64,000 nucleotides of DNA from Balanoglossus misakiensis (Eukaryota > Hemichordata): positions 9,238,001-9,302,000 of the forward strand of contig CM082586.2 of NCBI GenBank assembly GCA_040954595.2, read 5' to 3'. A program made the translations under genes and the position numbers. The first letter of the stretch is position 1; each line of letters opens with the position of its first letter. The notes beneath the pieces were generated by a model. The model saw nothing but the letters and a program-made list of their open reading frames with translations, was not told the DNA's origin and searched no databases. Below are positions 31,263 through 43,777 of this stretch, piece by piece.

Positions 31263-31993
31263 TGAAAAGTAGCAAAATATTTTGATCACACACTAATCCA
31301 CATGCATCAAAAACCAAACGTCTAGCCCTATAGGTTAGCCTGGAATTAGATATGCAGAAATAATAATGTGTGAAAAGTAGGTCAAAGGTCATGTGAAAAA
31401 TCGCCAAAAATTTGTAACATATTGTAGTCATATGACGAATGATATCCATTAAAAGAATTTGTATGCTATCAATTTTTATACTAGAAAAAGGAATTTTAAT
31501 TTTTCACTGCTTTTTACAAAATCCAATATGGCCGCCATAATCTTCGACCAATCACAATGCTCTTTGCAAACTTGATAGACATCAGTGTAGTGACCATACT
31601 CCCCGAATCTTGCGACTCAGTCATCGCCCGTTCTGGAGAAGAAGATTTTTGGAGTTTAACTATGGTTTTTCGAAAATCCAATATGGCCGCCATAATCTTC
31701 GACCAATCACAATGATCTTCGCAAACTTGATAGACATCAGTTAGGTGACCACATACCCCAAACCTTGTGTCTCGCTTATCACCGGTTCTGGAGAAGAAGA
31801 TTTTTGAAATTTAAGCTAGATTTCAGAAAATAAATTGTAGCAAAAAAACTGCAACATTGACAGCAAAATTTCCAATTACAAAAATGATGGGTAGAAGGTA
31901 GTCTACTGGCATGCCAAATTTGAAGTCGATCTGACTTGTAGTTTCTGAGATCTGAGATTTGATTTTTTTCAGAAAATCCAATATGGCCGCCAG

Positions 31994-32003
31994 GTCACGT
32001 GAC
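31994..32003. promoter_or_regulatory. GTCACGTGAC palindromic E-box (representative)
   Basis: A perfect 10-bp palindrome identical to the CLEAR/M-box core bound by TFEB/MITF/USF-type factors. It recurs once near the 3' part of most units, always next to GGCCGCCAG on the left and TAATTAA or TAATTTAA on the right. Confidence 0.5.
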
Positions 32004-32168
32004 TAATTAAGTATTCACAAGTCACTGCACATCTACTCATTGACCTTGACCACTGTAGCAAGTTTGAGAAGTGTACCTGCAGCGGTGTCTGAGATCTAGA
32101 GCGACAAAGAAATGACACAAGAATAAAGAAAGAAAGAAAGCCGGAAAGAAAAATTCCAACGAAACCAA

Positions 32169-32202
32169 TAGGGCCCAAGCGCTTGCGTGCGCTTGGGCCC
32201 TA
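32169..32202. other. 3'-terminal hairpin, unit 2
   Basis: Perfect 14-bp arms TAGGGCCCAAGCGC and complement, loop TTGCGT. Confidence 0.88.
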
Positions 32203-32203
32203 A

Positions 32204-33536
32204 ATATAGCTGCAAGCAGCGATGACGGGCCCAAGCTTAAGCCGAAGGTCAAAGGTCATAAGAGGTCACCCGAAATTTGGGCAAGAAATTTTGACCCCCA
32301 TACTGGTCCGTGTCCCACAAGAACAAAATCTCTAGCCCTATTGGTTCGCCTACAATTAGGTATGCGCATAATTAATGAGATAAAGTGTAAGGCTCCATCA
32401 GGAGTTCCATCCCTCCAAATGCCAAGGCTGTATCTGCTGTGGATGCCGAGATATGGTAAAGTAGGTCAAAGGTCACCGGAGGTCACCCAAAATTTGGGCA
32501 AAAAATTTTGACCCCATACTGGTCCATGGTCAGCATAAATCAAACCTCTAGCCCTATTGCTTAGCCTGGAATTAGGTATGCACATAATTAATGAGATAAG
32601 CAGGTGTCACAGGTGACCCCAATTTTGGCTTTTCAATTTTAGTCCCAACCCTCCAAACGCCAAGTCTGTACCTGCTCTGGATGCGGAGATATAGGAAAGT
32701 AGGTCAAAGGTCACCTGAGGTCACCCAAAATTTGGGCAAGAAATTTTGACCCTATACTGGTCCATGTCCCACAAGAACGAAACCTCTAGCCCTCTTAGTT
32801 AGCCCAGAATTAGGTATGCACATAATTAATGAGTTAAGCAGGTGTTACAGGTGAGCCTAAAATTGTGCCTTTTATTTTGGTGCCATTATGCTCACCGACC
32901 AATAGACAGTCACTGTACAGGACTATTGCACAGACCAGAATTCCACAATAAGACATGGACATAGCTTATCCATAGAGGTATAAGTAAAGGTATTATTTAA
33001 TAAAAAAATTAATATAAAAAAATCGGTCGATTTTTCATATTATTTTTTTTTCGCTTAAAATTATTGACAAATGCTAGGCTAGCTGCATACCAAAGTTGAA
33101 GAAGATTGGCCTGACAGATTTTGAGATATGTATGCATATTTATCCAAAATAATATGTGGTCATGGCTTTACTATGGAAAGTATAGGCCCATGGCTTGGTA
33201 AAAAATATGAAAAATAATACTTAAAAATCTTCTTCTCAAAATTGGAATGGCCAATGGCCTTGACATTTGGCATGTAGAACCCTGGCCACATGGTCCGCAA
33301 AAGTTGCTAAAAGAATTTTGATATCTCCATTCATATGCAAATTAGGTCGATTTGAAAACTTTGCCCATATATGGTCATCAGGTCACGTGACTAATTTAAC
33401 ATTCACAAGGGTACTGCACTAGCTCTCATTGGCCTGCACCATTGTGCCAAATGTGAGATTTGTAGGTTCAGCCGTTTTCAAGATCTAGCTGGACAAAAAA
33501 ATGACACAAGAAGAAGAAGAAGAAGAAGTAGAAGAA
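32204..33536 (+). repeat. Array unit 3 (type C head, B-like body)
   Basis: The head is GCTGCAAGCAGC, then GACGGGCCCAAGCTTAAGC. The body includes the CGCTTAAAATTATTGACAA segment typical of type B units. It ends (GAA)n-GTA-GAA without a hairpin. It has three AGGTCAAAGGTCA sites. Confidence 0.85.
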
Positions 33537-35177
33537 ATATAGCTGCAAGCAGCAATGGCGGGCCCAAGCCAACATAGCACATAGCAACATAGCAATAAGC
33601 ATATCTGCTCTGGATGCCAAGATATGGAAAAGAAGGTCAAAGGTCACCTGAGGTCATGCAAAATTTGGGCGAGAAATTTTGACCCTATACTGGTCCATGT
33701 TCATCAAAAACCAAACCTATAGCCCTATTGGTTAGCCTGTAATTAGGTATGCACATAATAAATGAGGTAGGCAGGTGTCACAGGTGACCCCCCAATTTGG
33801 CTTTTCAATTTTAGTCCCAACCCTCCAAACGCCAAGTCTGTACCTGCTCTCGATGCCAAGATATGGTAAAGTAGGTCAAAGGTCACCTGAGGTCATGCAA
33901 AATTTGGGCAATAAATTTTGACCCTATACTGGTCCACGTTCAACTAAAACCAAACCTATAGCCCTATTGGTTAGCCTGGAATTAGGTATGCACATAATTA
34001 ATGAGATATGCAGGTGTCACAGGTGACCCCTATTTTGGCTTTTCAACTTAACTCCCAACCCTCCAAAGGCCAAGTCTGTACCTGCTCTGGATGCCGAGAT
34101 ATAGGAAAGTAGGTCAAAGGTCACCTGAGGTCACCCCAAATTTTGGCAAGAAATTTTGACCCTATACTGGTCCATGTCCCACAAGAACGAAACCTCTAGC
34201 CCTCTTAGTAAGCCCATAATTAGGTATGCACATAATTAATGAGATATGCAGGTGTCACAGGTGACCCCTATTTTGGCTTTTCAACTTAAGTCCCAACCCT
34301 CCTAACGCCAAGTCTGTACCTGCTGTGGATGCCAAGATATAGGAAAGTAGGTCAAAGGTCACCTGAGGTCACCCCAAATTTTGGCAGGAATGTTTAACCC
34401 TATACTGGTCCATGTCCCACAAGAACGAAACCTCTAGCCCTCTTAGTTAGCCCAGAATTAGGTAAGCACATAATTAATGAGTTAAGCAGGTGTTAAAGGT
34501 GAGCCTAAAATTGTGCCTTTTATTTTGGTGCCATTGTGCTCACTGACCAATAGACAGTCAATGTACAGGACTATTGCACAGACCAGAATTCCACAACAAG
34601 ACATGGACATAGAGGTATAAGTAAAGGTATAAATTTATTTAAAAAATTAATATAAAAAAATGCGTCGATTTTTCATATTATTTTTTTTCGCTTAAAATTA
34701 TTGACAAATGCTAGTCTAGCTGCACACCAAAGTTGGAGATAATTGGCCTAACAGATTTTGAGATATGTATGCATATTTATCCAAAATAATATGTGGTCAT
34801 AGCTTTACTATGGAAAGTATAGGCCCATGGCTTGGTAAAAAAATATGAAAAATAATACTCAAAAATCTTCTTCTCAAAATTGGCATGGCCAATGGCCTTG
34901 ACATTTGGCAAGTAGGACACTGACCACATGGTCCGCAAAAGTTGCTAACAGAATTTTGATATCACCATTCATATGCAAATAAGGCCGATTTGGAAATTTT
35001 GCCCATATATGGTCATCAGGTCACGTGACTAATTTAACATTCACAAGGGTACTGCACTAGCTCTCATTCGCCTGCACCATTGTGCCAAGTTTGAAATTGT
35101 TAGGTTTAGCAGTTTTCCAGATCTACCTCGCCAAAGAAAACGACAGAAGAAGAAGAAAAAGAAGAAGAAGTAGAAGA
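33537..35177 (+). repeat. Array unit 4 (type B)
   Basis: The head is GCTGCAAGCAGCAATGGC followed by GGGCCCAAGCC and a CATAGCA-repeat region. This is the head shared with the autonomous element at 55556. Four copies of the ~237-bp internal module are present, with direct-repeat sites at about 33634, 33870, 34111 and 34349. It ends in (GAA)n. Confidence 0.88.
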
Positions 35178-36341
35178 ATATAGCTGCAAGCAGCAATAGC
35201 GGGCCCAAGCCAACATAGCACATAGCACATAGCAACATAGCAATAAGCATATCTGCTCTGGATGCCAAGATATGGTAAAGTAGGTCAAAGGTCACCTGAG
35301 GTCATGCAAAATTTGGGCAAGAAATTTTGACCCTATACTGGTCCATGTTCAACAAAAACCAAACCTATAGCCCTATTGGTTAGCCTGGAATTAGGTATGC
35401 ACATAATTAATGAGGTAGGCAGGTGTCACAGGTGATCCCCAATTTTGGCTTTTCAATTTTAGTCCCAACCCTCCAAATGCCAAATCTATGCCTGCTCTGG
35501 ATGCCGAGATATAGGAAAGTAGGTCAAAGGTCACCTGAGGTCACTCAAAATTTGGGCAAGAATTTTGACCCTATACTGGTCCATGTCCCACAAGAACGAA
35601 TCCTCTAGCCCTCTTATTTAGCCCAGAATTAGGTATGCACATAATTAATGAGTTAAGCAGGTGTTACAGGTGAGCCTAAAATTTTGCCTTTTATTTTGGT
35701 GCCATTGTGCTCACTGACCAATAGATAGTCACTGTACAGGACTATTGCACAGACCAGAATTCCACAATAAGACATGGACATAGCTTAACCATAGAGGTAT
35801 AAGTAAAGGTATAAATTTAATAAAAAAATTAATATAAAAAAATCGGTCGATTTTTCATATTATTTTTTTTCGCTTAAAATTATTGACAAATGCTAGGCTA
35901 GCTGCACACCAAAGTTGGAGATGATCGGCCTAACAGATTTTGAGATATGTATGCATATTTATCCAAAATAATATGTGGCCATAGCTGTACTATGTAAAGT
36001 ATAGGCCCATGACTTGGGCGAAAAATATGAAAAATAATACTTAAAAATCTTCTTCTCAAAATTTGCATGGCCAATGTCCTTGACATTTAGCATGTAGGAC
36101 ACTGACCACATGGTCCGCAAAAGTTGCTAAAAGAATTTTGATATCTCCATTCATATGCAAATAAGGTCGATTTGAAAATTTTGCCCATATATGGTCATCA
36201 GGTCACGTGACTAATTAAACATTCACAAGGGTACTGCACTAGCTCTCATTGGCCTGCACCATTGTGCCAAGTTTGAAATTGGTAGGTTTAGCAGTTTTCC
36301 AGATCTACCTCTCCAAAGAAACGACAGAAGAAGAAAAAGAA
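35178..36341 (+). repeat. Array unit 5 (type B, short)
   Basis: Same head as unit 4, but only two internal modules remain, which explains its shorter length (1164 bp). It ends GAAGAAGAAAAAGA without a hairpin. Confidence 0.87.
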
Positions 36342-37756
36342 TTAAAGCTGCAAGCAGCATTGTCCGGGCCCAAGCTCTATTATCTGATCTGATTATTAGA
36401 TATGCACATAATTAATGAGTAGAAACATAATGTTGTCTTTTATCGCATGAAATATCAAGGTTATATCTATGTTTGGTGCTGATATAGTGTTTAAAGTAGG
36501 TCAAAGGTCACCCAGGGGTCACCAAAAATTTGGGCAGAATATTTTGACCCATAGTGGTCCATGTCCAACAAAAACCAGACCTCTAGCCCTTTTGGTTAGC
36601 CCGGAATTAGGTATGCACATAAATAATGAGTTAAGCAGGTGTCACAGGTGACCCAAAACTTTGGCTTTTCATTATGGCCCCATACCTCCAAACGCCAAGG
36701 CTGTATCTGCTGTGGATGTCGAGATATGCAAAAGTAGGTCAAAGGTCACCCGAGGTCACCCAAAATTTGGGCAACAAATTTTGACCCAATACTGGTCCAT
36801 GTCCAACAAAAACCAAACCTCTAGGTCTATTGGTTCATCTGTAATTAGGTATGTGCATATTTAATGAGGTCAGCAGAGGTCAAAGGGGTCATGAAAAGTA
36901 GCGAAATTTTTTGATCACATACAAATCCACATACATCAAAACCAAAATGATAGCCCTATAGGTTAGCCTGGAATTAGATATGCAGAAAAAACGATGTGTC
37001 AAAAGTAGGTCAAAGGTCATTGCCAAAATTACCAAAATATTTGGGGTAGGTCCTGGCAGGGGTGATACCAATGTGCACAAAAATCAGAACTCTGGTACAT
37101 TTAGAACACGTAGTATGAGCTATATATGCATATATGCAGGTTCTTTAAAAAGTAGGTCAAAGGTCATGTGAAAATTGCCAAAATATTTGCAACATATTCT
37201 AGTCATATGACGACTCATATCCATAAAAAGAATTTGTATGCTATCTATTTTTAGACTAGAAAAATGATTTCTTAATTTTCAATGGTTTTTACAAAATCCA
37301 ATATGGCCGCCATAATCTTCGACCAATCACAACGGTCTTCGCAAACTTGATAGACATCAGTTAGGTGATGTCATACCCTAAATCCCATGACTCGGTTATT
37401 GCCGGTTCTGGAGAAGAAGATTTTTGAAGATTTTACTGTACTTTTTTGAAAATCCAATATGGCGGCCAAAGTCACGTGACCGCTCAGGATTTTATTGTCA
37501 AACTTTGAAGGGCAGAGGACATGTGTACCATACACCAAATTTGAACTTGATTGGCCCTGTGGTTTTTGAGAAGAAGCCATTTAAAGATTATCAGAAAATC
37601 CAATATGGCCGCCAGGTCACGTGACTAATTAAATATTCACAAGCCACTGCACATCTACTCATTGACCTTCACCACTGTAGCAAGTTTGAGAAGTGTACCT
37701 GTAGCCGTTTCAGAGATCTAGGAGAGCAAAGAATTGACATAAGAATAAAGAAAGAA
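36342..37756 (+). repeat. Array unit 6 (type A2)
   Basis: The head is GCTGCAAGCAGC, then CCGGGCCCAAGCTCTATTATC. It has four direct-repeat sites, DR3-type AGGTCAAAGGGGTCA, and CCAATATGGCCGCC copies. It ends in AAAGAAAGAA without a hairpin. Confidence 0.88.
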
Positions 37757-39079
37757 TTAAAGCTGCAAGCAGCATTGTCCGGGCCCAAGCTCTATTATCT
37801 GATCAGATTATTAGATATGCACATCATTAATGAGTAGAACCATAATGCTGTGTTTTATCCCATGAAATATCAAGGTTATATCTATGTTTGGTGTTGATAT
37901 AGTGTTAAGTAGGTCAAAGGTCACCCAGAGGTCACCCACAATTTGGGCAGAAAATTTTGACCCATAGTGGTCCATGTCCAACAAAAACCATACCTCCAAA
38001 CGTCAAGGCTGTATCTGTTGTGGATGTCGATATATGCAAAAGTAGGTCAAAGGTCACCCGAGGTCACCCAACATTTGGGCAAAATATTTTGTCCCCATAC
38101 TGGTCCATGTATAACAAAAACAAAACCTCTAGGTCTATTAGTTCATCATCAATTAGGTATGCGCATATTTAATGAGGTCACCAGAGGTCATGAAAAGTAG
38201 CAAAATTTTTTTATCACATACAAATCCACATACATCAAAAACCAAACTTATAGCCCTATTGGTTAGCCTGGAATTAGATATGCAGAAAAATGATGCGTCA
38301 AAAGTAGGTCAAAGGTCATTGCCAAAATTACCAAAATATTTATAGCTTATTCTTGTCATATGATGATTCATATCCATAAAAAGAATTTCTGTGCTATCAA
38401 TTTTAAGGCTAGAAAAGGAATTTTTACTTTTTAATCGTTTTTCACAAAATCCAATATGGCCGCCATAATCTTCGACCAATCACATTCCCCTTCGCAAACT
38501 TGATAGACATCTGTTTAATGACCACACACACCAAATCTTGTGACTCGGTTATCGCCCGTTCTTGAGAAGAAGATTTTTGAAATTTTACAATGGTTTTTAG
38601 AAAATCCAATATGGCCGCCATAATCTTCGACCAATCACAATGATCTTCGCAAACTTGATAGACATCAGTTAGGTGACCACATACCCCAAACCGCGTGACT
38701 CAGTTATCACCGGTTCTGGAGAAGAAGATTTTTGAAAATTAAGCCAGATTTCAGAAAAAAAATTGTAGCAAAAAAACTGCAACATTTACAGCAAAATATC
38801 CAATTACAAAAATGATGGGTAGAAGGTAGACTACCTGCACACCAAATTTGAAGTCGATCTGACTTGTAGTTTCTGAGATCTGAGATTTGCATTTTTTCAG
38901 AAAATCCAATATGGCCGCCAGGTCACGTGACTAATTAAAAATTCAAGGGTTCAATGCACGACTACTCATTGACCTTGACCACTGTAGCAAGTTTCAGAAG
39001 TGTACCTGCAGCGGTGTCTGAGATCTAGAGCGACAAAGAATTGACAGAAGAATAAAGAAAGAAAGAAAGAAAGAAAGAA
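37757..39079 (+). repeat. Array unit 7 (type A2, internal deletion)
   Basis: Nearly identical to unit 16 (51127-52553), sharing private variants such as ACATCATTAATGAGTAGAACC and TTTTGTCCCCATACTGG, but about 100 bp are missing near 37988 within the first module. It ends in (GAAA)n. Confidence 0.88.
37911..37934 (+). promoter_or_regulatory. DR1 plus DR5 AGGTCA cluster (representative)
   Basis: AGGTCA-A-AGGTCA is followed by CCCAG and AGGTCA, giving a DR1 overlapping a DR5 (RAR-type spacing). It is found in the first module of several type A2 units. Confidence 0.5.
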
Positions 39080-40525
39080 TTAAAGCTGCAAGCAGCATTG
39101 TCCGGGCCCAAGCTCTATTATCTGATTTGATTATTAGATATGCACATAATTAATGAGTAGAAACATAATGCTGTGTTTTATCCCATGAAATATCAAGATT
39201 ATATCTATGTTTAGTGCTGATATAGTGTTAAGTAGGTCAGAGGTCACCCAGAGGTCACCCACAGTTTTGGCAGAAAATTTTGACCCATAGTGGTCCATGT
39301 CCAACAAAAACCAGACCTCTAACCCTTTTGGTTAGCCCGGAATTAGGTATGCACATAAATAATGAGTTAAGCAGGTGTCACAGGTGACCAAAAACTTTGG
39401 CTTTTCATTATGGCCCCATACCTCCAAACGCCAAGGCTGTATCTGCTGTGGATGCTGAGATTTGCGAAAGTAGGTCAAAGGTTACCAGAGGTCACCCAAA
39501 ATTTGGGTAAAAAATTTTGACCCCATACTTGTCCTGTCCAACAAAAACAAAACCTCTAGGTCTATTGGTTCATCTGTAATTAGGTATGCGCATATTTAAT
39601 GAGGTCAGCAGAGGTCAAAGGGGTCATGAAAAGTAGCAAAATTTTTTGATCACATACAAATCCACATACATCAAAAACCAAACTTATAGCCCTATTGGTT
39701 AGCCTGGAATTAGATATGCAGAAAATTGATGCGTCAAAAGTAGGTCAAAGGTCATTGCCAAAATTACCAAAATATTTATAGCTTATTCTTGTTATATGAT
39801 GATTCATATCCATAAAAAGAATTTCTGTGCTATCAACTTTTAGGCTAGAAAGGGAATTTTTACTTTTTAATCGTTTTTCACAAAATCCAATATGGCCGCC
39901 ATAATCTTCGACCAATCACATTCCTCTTCGCAAACTTGATAGACATCCGTTGAATGACCACACACACAAAATCTTGTGACTCGGTTATCGCCGGTTCTTG
40001 AGGAGAAGATTTTTGAAGTTTTACTATGGTTTTTCGAAAATCCAATATGGCCGCCATAATCTTCGACCAATCACAAGGATCTTCGCAAACTTGATAGACC
40101 TCAGTTTGGTGACCACATACCCCAAACCGCGTGACTCGGTTATCGCCGGTTCTGGAGAAGAAGATTTTTGAAATTTTGACCAGATTTCAGAAAAAAAATT
40201 GTAGCAAAAAAACTGCATCATTGACAGCAAAATATCCAATTACAAAAATGATGGGCAGGAGGTACACTACCAGCACACCAAATCTGAAGTAAATCTGACT
40301 TGTAGTTTCTGAGATCTGAGATTTGCATTTTTTCAGAAAATCCAATATGGCCGCCATGTCACGTGACTAATTAAAAATTCAAGAGTTCAATGCACGACTA
40401 CCCATTGACCTTGACCACTGTAGCAAGTTTGAGAAGTGTACCTGCAGCGGTGTCTGAGATCTAGAGCGACAAAGAAATGACACAAGAATAAAGAAAGAAA
40501 GAAAGAAAAACCCCAACGAAACCAA

Positions 40526-40559
40526 TAGGGCCCAAGCGCTGGTATGCGCTTGGGCCCTA
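40526..40559. other. 3'-terminal hairpin, unit 8, first
   Basis: Perfect 14-bp arms TAGGGCCCAAGCGC and complement, loop TGGTAT. Confidence 0.88.
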
Positions 40560-40578
40560 AAAACCCCAACGAAACCAA

Positions 40579-40612
40579 TAGGGCCCAAGCGCTGGTATGC
40601 GCTTGGGCCCTA
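40579..40612. other. 3'-terminal hairpin, unit 8, second
   Basis: Same arms and loop as the first; the pair forms a 53-bp tandem repeat including the lead sequence. Confidence 0.88.
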
Positions 40613-40635
40613 AAGAAAAACCCCAACGAAACCAA

Positions 40636-40669
40636 TACGGGCCCAAGCCTGGCTTGGCTTGGGCCCGTA
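40636..40669. other. 3'-terminal hairpin, unit 8, variant stem
   Basis: The arms are TACGGGCCCAAGCC and its perfect complement, loop TGGCTT. Both sides changed together relative to the common stem, and the new stem matches the 5' head of type B units and of the autonomous element (CGGGCCCAAGCC). Confidence 0.9.
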
Positions 40670-40679
40670 AGAAGTAGAA

Positions 40680-42101
40680 TTAAAGCTGCAAGCAGCATTG
40701 TCGGGCCCAAGCGCTGATCTTGAATTATATATGCACAGTATGAATGAGAAAAAACAGAATTTTCTATCGTATGTATTATCTGATGACATAACAAGGATGT
40801 GTGTATTTTTGCTGCTGAAATAGGGTGAAGTAGGTCAAAGGTCACCAGAGGTCACGCAACATTTGGGCAAAAAATTTTGATCCCATACTGGTCCATGTCC
40901 AACAAAAAACAAAACTCTAGCTCTATTGGTTCGCCTGTAATTAGGTATGTGCATATTTAATGAGGTCAGCAGGTGTCACAGGTGACTCAAAAATGTGGCT
41001 TTACATTTTGGTCCCATCCTACCAAATGCCATGGCTGTATCTGCTCTGGATGCTGAGATATGCGAAAGTAGGTCAAAGGTCACCAGAGGTCACGGAACAT
41101 TTGGGCAAAAATTTTTGATCTCATACTGGTCTGTGTCCAACAAAAACCAAACCTCTAGCTCTATTGGTTCGCCTGTAATTAGCTATGCACATAATTAATG
41201 AGGTCAGCAGAGGTCAAAGGGGTCATGAAAAGTAGCAAAATATTTTGATCACACACTAATCCACATTCATCAAAAACCAAACGTCTAGCCCTATAGGTTA
41301 GCCTGGAATTAGATATGCAAAAATACTAACGCGTGATAAGTAGGTCAAAGGTCATGTGAAAAATCGCCAAAAAATTGTAACATATTTTAGTCACATGACG
41401 ATTGATATCCATAAAAAGAATTTGTATGCTATCAATTTTTAGACTAGAAAAAGGAATTTCAATTTTTCACTGCTTTTTACAAAATCCAATATGGCCGCCA
41501 TAATCTTCGACCAATCACAATGCTCTTTGCAAACTTGATAGACATCAGTGTAGTGACCATACTCCCGGAATCTTGCGACTCAGTCATCGCCCGTTCTGGA
41601 GAAGAAGATTTTTGGAGTTTAACTATGGTTTTTCTAAAATCCAATATGGCCGCCATAATCTTCGACCAATCACAATGATCTTCGCAAACTTGATAGACAT
41701 CAGTTAGGTGACCACATACCCCAAACCCCGTGTCTCGGTTATCACTGGTTCTGGAGAAGAAGATTTTTGAAATTTAAGCCAGATTTCAGAAAAAAAATTG
41801 TAGCAAAAAAACTGCAACATTGACAGCAAAATGTCCAATTACAAAAATGATGGGTAGAAGGTAGTCTACCTGCATGCCAAATTTGAAGTCGATCTGACTT
41901 GTAGTTTCTGAGATCTGAGATTTGAATTTTTTCAGAAAATCCAATATGGCCGCCAGGTCACGTGACTAATTAATTATTCACAAGTCACTGCACATCTACT
42001 CATTGACCTTGACCACTGTAGCAAGTTTGAGAAGTGTACCTGCAGTAGTTTCAGAGATCTCGTTGGCCGAAGAAATTGACACAAGAAAAAAGAAAGAAAG
42101 A
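40680..42101 (+). repeat. Array unit 9 (type A1)
   Basis: Closely similar to units 2 and 15 through most of its length (GCGCTGATCTTGAATTATATATGC head region). It ends AAGAAAGAAAG without a hairpin. Confidence 0.88.
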
Positions 42102-43777
42102 TTAAAGCTGCAAGCAGCATTGTCCGGGCCCAAGCTCTATTATCTGATCAGATTATTAGATATGCACATAATTAATGAGTAGAAACATAATGCTGTGTTT
42201 TATCCCATGAAATATCAAGGTTATATCTATGTTTGGTGCTGATATAATGTTAAGTAGGTCAAAGGTCCCCTGAGGTCACCCAAAATTTGGGCAGAAAAAT
42301 TTGACCCATAGTGGTCCATGTCCAACAAAAACCAGACCTCTAGCCCTTTTGGTTAGCCCGGAATTAGGTATGCACATAAATAATGAGTTAAGCAGGTGTC
42401 ACAGGTGACCCAAAACTTTGGCTTTTAATTATGGCCCCATACCTCCAAACGCCAAGGCTGTATCTGCTGTGGATGTCGAGATATGCAAAAGTAGGTCAAA
42501 GGTCACCAGAGGTCACCCAACATTTGGGCAAATTTGTTTGACCCAATACTGGTCCATGTCCAACAGAAACCAAACCTCTAGGTCTATTGGTTCATCTGGA
42601 ATTAGGTATGTGCATATTTAATGAGGTCAGCAGAGGTCACAGGTGACCCTAAACTGTGGCTTTTCATTATGGCCCCATATATCCAAATGCCAAGGCTGTA
42701 CCTGCTTTGGATACCAAGATATGCAAAAGTAGGTCAAAGGTTATCCGTGGTCACCCAACATTTGGGTAAAATATTTTGACCCCGTACTGATCCATGTCCA
42801 AAAAAACCCAAACCTCCAGGTCTATTGGTTCATCATGAATTAGGTATGCGCATATTTAATGCGGTCAGCAGAGGTCAAAGGGGTCATGAAAAGTAGCAAA
42901 ATTGTTTGATCACATACAAATCCACATACATCAAAAACCAAACTTGTAGCCCTATTGGTTAGCCTGGAATTAGATATGCAGAAAAATGATGTGTCAAAAG
43001 TAGGTCAAAGGTCTTTGCCAAAATTACCAAAATATTTATAGCTTATTCTTGTCATATGATGATTCATATCCATAAAAAGAATTTCTGTGCTATCAATTTT
43101 TAGGCTAGAAAGGGAATTTTTACTTTTTAATCGTTTTTCACAAAATCCAATATGGCCGCCATAATCTTCAACTAATCACATTCTTCTTCGCAAACTTGAT
43201 AGACATCTGTTTAATGACCACACACACCAAATCTTGTGACTCGGTTATCGCCGGTTCTCGAGAAGAAGATTTTTGAAATTTTACTAGGGTTTTTCGAAAA
43301 TCCAATATGGCCGCCATAATCTTCGACCAATCACAATGATCTTCGCAAACTTGATAGACATCAGTTAGGTGACCACATACCCCAAACCCCGTGTCTCGGT
43401 TATCACCGGTTCTAGAGAAGAAGATTTTTGAAATTTAAGCCAGATTTCAGAAAAAAAATTGTAGCAAAAAAACTGCAACATTGACAGCATAATTTCCAAT
43501 TACAAAAATGTTTGACAGAAGGTAGTCTACCTGCACGCCAAATTTGAAGTCGATCTGACTTGTAGTTTCTGAGATCTGAGATTTGCATTTTTTCAGAAAA
43601 TCCAAGATGGCCGCCAGGTCATGTGACTAATTAAAAATTCATGGGTTCAATGCACGACTACTCATTGACCTTGACCACTGTAGCAAGTTTGAGAACTGTA
43701 CCTGCAGTGGTGTCTGAGATCTAGAGCGACAAAGAAATGACAGAAGAATATAGAAAGAAGAAAGAAAGAAAGACAGA
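42102..43777 (+). repeat. Array unit 10 (type A2, extra module)
   Basis: The longest unit (1676 bp) with four internal modules. The extra module around 42640-42870 has decayed sites (AAAGGTTATCC). It carries CCAAGATGGCCGCC near 43600, a variant of the usual CCAATATGG form. Confidence 0.87.

Larger units (their letters stand above)
30717..32203 (+). repeat. Array unit 2 (type A1, with 3' hairpin)
   Basis: The head is GCTGCAAGCAGC, then GGGCCCAAGCGCTGATC. It has three direct-repeat sites, several copies of CCAATATGGCCGCC, GTCACGTGAC near the end, a (GAAA)n tract and one terminal hairpin (32169-32202). It closely resembles units 9 and 15. Confidence 0.88.
39080..40679 (+). repeat. Array unit 8 (type A2, three 3' hairpins)
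   Basis: Ends with three successive terminal hairpins (40526-40559, 40579-40612, 40636-40669), each preceded by a CCCCAACGAAACCAATA-like lead. The third has a different stem sequence. Some AGGTCA sites here are degraded (AGGTCAGAGGTCA and AGGTCAAAGGTTA). Confidence 0.88.

Noticed and set aside
36661-36864. A ~67-codon plus-strand open frame that recurs in about ten array units (for example 31032, 40995, 42418, 44095, 50017, 52871)
   Set aside because: Several copies begin with TTG and not ATG, the differences between copies change amino acids freely, and no domain is visible. The shared length follows from the units being near-copies.
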